Positions 59,801 to 64,000 of a stretch of DNA of 64,000 nt are shown here, piece by piece. The DNA is from Antedon mediterranea (Eukaryota; Echinodermata; Crinoidea; Comatulida; Antedonidae), in NCBI RefSeq assembly GCF_964355755.1, contig NC_092676.1, positions 28,440,288 through 28,504,287 on the forward strand, given 5' to 3'. Both the position numbers and the translations under genes were made by a program. Under the pieces are notes generated by a model. It was not told the DNA's origin. It ran no database searches and worked only from the letters and a program-made list of their open reading frames with translations. Position 1 is the first letter of the stretch. Each line of letters opens with the position of its first letter.

Positions 59801-62325
59801 AACAATAAAAAGTTTTCAACAAATGTGTCCATATAAAATTTAGTGTAATTTTTTAAAATGTGCACATCACATTGTATTAAGCTCTGTCTACACTATCAAA
59901 TTTAGGAACAAAATGTTATGTGCTCATATATGGACAGGATGATGTCATATCACTACCATATTTAGACATATCACTACCATATTTGGGCATATCACTACTA
60001 TATTTGGGCATATCACTACTATACTTGGGCATATCACTACTATATTTGGGCATATCACTACTATATTTGGGCATATCACTACCTTTATTTCGAAGTTTGA
60101 TAGTGTAGACAGAGCTTTAGAACCTCATCTTATTGAATCCTTTAAATGCTTAGTTTGTTTAAATGCTACAATGAAATAAACAAGCATTTACAAGACAGAT
60201 TGTTTGTATACAGTCTAACATTCCATAATGTGATCACTAAGCATACTGTATATTATTATAAAACACATAACGCACAAACTGATAAATGTCAAATTTAATA
60301 TTTACAGTATAGATCCATTTGAAATATTCTAAGGATTTGTGTACTGTATATTTACTGACATGATAGATTATGATTGGATATACAGTAGTAGCATTTTGTA
60401 TAATAATTAAAATTAAACTTATTGTTCACTATAATATATTAATTTTTATTCATTCAAATTTTATCAGTAAATCTACAATTTATTCATTTGAATTATCTTT
60501 GCATGTTTGTATTCTTTTCATATGTAGTCTCAGTCGGCAGATTAAATTTAAAAAAAAAATTATATTTGATAATTTAAACATTAATTATTATTACTACACA
60601 GTATACCAATAATAAGTACTTGTACAGTACTGTTACTGTATCAGTATTATAATTATTTTTGTGACACTAACTAAGTGTATGATATCGGTAAATATTGTTC
60701 CCACAACTCCTTGAATTATTCACGCCGTTCCCCGCGGCACACAGTCTTCCCAATGCGCGTAACCTTGGATGCAGAAAATAATAATGAATTATCGGTAATA
60801 ACAGAGAATTGTAGATTATATATCAATAATGACATTGTCAACTTTTATTCCTCGTTCGTTTTGTTTTATTACATAATTATTGCAATTTTTTTCAAGAAAA
60901 TATTGTTGCATTTTATTATATGACTGCACACTTAAGCTGTAAGTTTTGTGTGTAACAAAATTTAAGAAAACTAAATTGCTCATAATATACAAATACAGTA
61001 CATTGTTAACAACAAGACTATGAATTTTAAATTTTTTATCTCATTTTTTTTTTCTTGTCTCAGATTATTTTTAAAGTAATTTTGTTAATTTCATTACTTC
61101 AAGTTATTAAATAACTTGTATGATATTGTAATTTTTCAGATAAATCTCGGAATAAACGGAACCGGCCGACGGAGCCAAAGCCAGGAGGCAATTGGGATTT
61201 AGTGGATCAAAAAACTGGGAAAAATGGGGAAAATAAATCAAATCCAGGTATGTTAGTTAAAGCCAATATCAGTAATTTGTATTGTGAAAATATTCTACTA
61301 CTAAGGCACACTTATAAAAACATTGTACTGCTTCTTTCTGTACATTGCCTTCTCCACTGCAAATTGAAACTATTTAAAAAAATTATAAGGCAAATTAAAA
61401 CGCAACTTTTTAATTAACACATATTTTTTTGGCACACACAAAATTTTAATTCATCAATGCTTAAATAGCATTATTCATTTTTACAGTAGAAGCATAATGT
61501 GGTATTAAAGGCAAAAATAGTATTCTTAACTAAGCTTTATTTTAATTTGTTTAGATCATAATACAATGATGGGGTACCATCCTCGTGGTCAGAGGTTCGG
61601 TGACCACACCGGTAACCAACAAGAGGTGTTTGCATTTTCAACGTATTTAGCAAATCAGGCCGCACAATCCGTACTGACCGGCACGGCTAACTCTATCATA
61701 AACTACCATCAAACACAGTCAGCGTCTCGCAAGTTCCTGCAAGCTGACCAGGTGAGAATTTGTTCTTTTTTTTTGTTTTTTTTTTTTTTAAGATAATTTG
61801 TTTTTCCTTTGTGTTCCTTGCATTTGACAAATTTTCAATTGGACTAATGACCAAATTAATCCGTTTCATTGATGGATTTATTCTTATTACATTTGAAAGT
61901 ATAATGTTCCGTTTCTGTAAATATATTAGGATTAATTAATTTAAAATATTTATTCTTAGGATGCACAGGATAAGACGCCGCCTTCATCGGCAGATTCTGG
62001 TGTAGCACATACGTCGAGTAATAACAGTCCAGAGGATCAGTCAAGCTCACGACAAGGTACACCAATTCCACTAGGAACACCCGATCCTAAAAATCAGGAG
62101 ATACTTCATAAACCATTAGATTGCATTGAGCCTAAAGAATGCCGGACACCTAAAGGCAACACCAGTAATACACCGGAAGCAGGCAACAGCACTCCATCAA
62201 ACAGCGTTCACGAAACGCCTGTTAGTAGTGTCCTAGAGACATCTACGCCAACCCCACCTACAACAACGAAAAAGGTCAACCGGAAAAGGAAAGTGTCGAC
62301 GAAGGGAGCCAATAAATTATTGCAA

Positions 62326-62357
<32 letters not shown>

Positions 62358-64000
62358 ACAACATCATTATGGTCCACACGTTAACCCGCCCTTTCAAGGA
62401 CACTTCCCACCGCAATACAACCCGATGTCGAACCCGTTCCATACCGATATGCAGATGCCGTTCCCGTCTAATCAAAGGATATCACCCGTTGGCGTACCGC
62501 AACCAAGCACCACGGAAACGGAAGATCTTAGTCCAAGTGCATTATGGGAAAATCCACCGTCTAAGAAAATCCCTGGTCCCGGTCCTTGGAAACCACATGC
62601 GCCGGACATGATGCCAAACATGCAGAACTCAATGATGGGTCATCCAAGGATGAACACAGCTAGTAAAATGCTGCAGCGACCTCTAATGCGCCCTCAACAG
62701 TTTCATCAACCTCCACACGGACCTATGGCAGTCAACTTGCCATTTGGACCTACGATGACAAATAGCGACGAAAATTTAACTCCGGATCAGTTGCGTCAGA
62801 GGCAGGAAAAACTTAGGAAACTTACGGACATAAAACGATTATTTAATTTACAAGAGCCAGGTAACCAAATGATGCCACAAAGAATGATGTCACCGGGGCC
62901 TATGCCGACACCGGATATGATGATGATGCCAGATAATCCAATGATGGGAATGATGAGACCAACCGGTCCTGGTATGATGGAACCACCTCAGCGTATTATG
63001 ATGTCTCCGACGGCAGGAATGGGTATGAGTCCGCAGCACATGCCCATGATGCCGCAAGAGGAAATGATGTCACCAGAGCAACGGATGATGATGCAGCCTC
63101 CGATGAACAATGACTGGGAAAATGCCACGCCTGCACAAAAAGCTTGGGTGAAATTACAACACGAGTTCTATCAAGAAAAACAACAAACTAAAATAATAAC
63201 TAAACAACCAAATCTTGTGAACTTAGGTGGTCCTAATATGCCTATGGACTCGCACGATCCAATGGCAGATTTTGGATTGAACCAACCAGGCATGCCGGGG
63301 CCAGGTAATGTTCCACCTCCTCCACCTTATCACGGACCACAAACTCAATTTGGACAGCGACAAAATATGTCTGGATCTTTTCCAATGTCTGGCGGAATGC
63401 CATCAAATAATATGCCACTATCGCCAAATCGTTTAATTATGCCTGGCAGTAGGACTAATCGTAGCGGATCAATGCCAAATGTTCCGTCTCAAATGCCTTT
63501 CCCACGTTCGCAAGGCAATATGGGCATGCCAATGTCACCCACACCTACGTTACAAAGTAATAATAGTGGAATTGATTCAAACATGACCGGTAGCATGATG
63601 GAACAATCTCCAAGACCGGGACATTCTGGAACTCCAGGTCTTGAAAACTTCAACACGACAAGAAGTAATAATACTAACAATATAAATCAAATGTCACAGC
63701 CAAATGTTCCTAGTCCACAGATGTCAAAACCGAACACCAGCACGACGACGACTGGGATACCGACGCCGTTATCGAATACACCGGAAGCGAGTATGCCAAA
63801 AACAACAGCAGAATCAAACCAGCAAATGACAAAAACGTCGGATGCGCAAATGGGACAACCTCAAAGACTTGTCAATTTTCCACCTAGCCAATTAAATCGC
63901 GACAAAGCTCCAAACTTCCCTCCACGAGGAGAGGAACAATTTGCATCAAATTTTTATCAGAAAGCTTTGGAGAAAAAACAATCTGGACGATTACAGCATT
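56854..64000 (+). CDS. BCL9: BCL9/Legless Wnt coactivator, 5' part of coding region
   Basis: Nuclear adaptor linking beta-catenin to Pygopus in Wnt target transcription. The first coding exon starts at a 56708 acceptor, with the ATG at 56854 in a good context (AACATGG). Coding exons: 56854-57130, 61140-61247, 61555-61751 and 61960 to beyond the edge; 874 codons seen, all in frame. HD1 lies at about residues 152-185 (EVFAFSTYLANQAAQSVLTG, then NSIINYH). A KKVNRKRKV basic stretch and a CAG-coded glutamine run (about 314-327) follow. Next come KKIPGPGPWKPHAPDMMP and HD2 at about 463-487 (LTPDQLRQRQEKLRKLTDIK). The conserved TPAQKAWVKLQHEFYQEK is at about 584. The rest is Met/Pro/Gly/Asn-rich low complexity, typical of the family. 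BCL9 and BCL9L cannot be told apart outside vertebrates. The C-terminal part is missing. Confidence 0.94.
57801..58007 (-). CDS. Possible terminal exon or gene fragment, unknown
   Basis: In BCL9 intron 1 (after the first coding exon), on the opposite strand. After a weak acceptor (CATATACAG) a 68-codon frame runs to TAA. It starts VIMRLNVAESRDQATVVVTV and ends with a likely membrane segment, SVLFMIAMIVLIP, and a short basic tail. Base composition is visibly richer in GC than its surroundings, and the first half has ordinary protein composition. I could not find upstream exons on the minus strand or name the family. It could be the last exon of a nested gene or a retained pseudogene piece. Confidence 0.3.
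   Translation of the reverse strand: MIMRLNVAESRDQATVVVTVRDNGAELDRHLHVGTANLRNSNKLIGCSVLFMIAMIVLIPKRMHEYLI
58995..59715. repeat. Minisatellite, 17-bp unit, about 40 copies, ending in a pogo-like terminus
   Basis: Units of about 17 bp, GTGTCGCCTTAATAGCG and GTGTCGCCTTAATAGGG, with some CATGAGTGTCC insert variants. The array runs directly into GTCTCGAAAGATGGGTTCTA and CTGTA, which is the inverse of a CAGTAGAACCC-type transposon end. The left terminus is not recognisable. It lies in BCL9 intron 1. Confidence 0.9.
59877..60119. mobile_element. CArG-MITE copy 19, most expanded
   Basis: Complete ends GCTCTGTCTACACTATC and GATAGTGTAGACAGAGC. About seven tandem 21-bp units of the form GGGCATATCACTACTATATT. 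The centre is CCATATATGG-like (CATATATGGACAGG). Several units have lost the CArG consensus through C-to-T changes. Confidence 0.9.
60675..60900 (+). other. GC-richer island with protein-like frame
   Basis: In BCL9 intron 1. About 100 bp (60690-60815) reads RSPRHTVFPMRVTLDAENNN and ELSVITENC. This weakly resembles the end of a ZP domain, but there are no neighbouring exons and no clear splice sites. It may be a decayed coding fragment; low confidence. Confidence 0.15.

Noticed and set aside
59920-60108. Plus-strand frame with repeated YLGISL
   Set aside because: Translation of the 21-bp units of the expanded CArG-MITE.

Overview
The window is nuclear DNA from an animal: AT-rich, spliced with GT-AG introns, and crowded with non-autonomous transposons. 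The gene set (phafin-type PH-FYVE protein, RNase kappa, LC3, cytosolic sulfotransferases, BCL9) is bilaterian. A marine invertebrate deuterostome such as an echinoderm is my best guess, from the style of the genes and the MITE and SINE load, but the sequence alone does not prove it.

Layout. 1-4541 (minus): all but the 3' end of a phafin/PLEKHF gene in seven coding exons. 5046-5781 (plus): complete two-exon RNASEK, head-to-head with phafin across about 0.5 kb. 8373-12079 (minus): six-exon cytosolic sulfotransferase A. 13988-16356 (plus): complete four-exon LC3 (Atg8), whose protein stops exactly at the lipidation glycine. 20240-22810 (plus): sulfotransferase B, a paralogue of A with identical intron phases, in opposite orientation. 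26.4-64.0 kb (plus): most probably one large gene, BCL9. It has a promoter-like first exon near 26.5 kb, a possible noncoding exon at 30.8 kb, a very long 5' intron region full of repeats, and then four coding exons from 56.85 kb running off the right edge. BCL9 HD1 (Pygopus-binding) and HD2 (beta-catenin-binding) are both readable.

Functional links. Phafin, RNASEK (a V-ATPase-associated protein) and LC3 all act on endosomes, lysosomes or autophagosomes and lie within 16 kb. The phafin/RNASEK promoter carries a CLEAR-like E-box. The two sulfotransferases flank LC3 as an inverted pair. BCL9 is a Wnt/beta-catenin coactivator with no evident link to the others.

Repeats dominate the non-coding space. 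About 19 copies of one near-palindromic MITE (ends GCTCTGTCTACACTATC) are scattered across the window. Its centre and internal repeat units are perfect CC(A/T)6GG (CArG) boxes. Other elements are a 50-bp-TIR MITE at 3.05 kb, a GTTCCCACT-ended family nested in sulfotransferase B introns, Penelope-like termini, a tRNA-derived SINE, a nested 1.7-kb TIR element at 44.7-46.5 kb, and several minisatellites. Two of the minisatellites are built from transposon terminal sequence. No open reading frame shows a recognisable transposase or reverse transcriptase, so the elements look non-autonomous or decayed.
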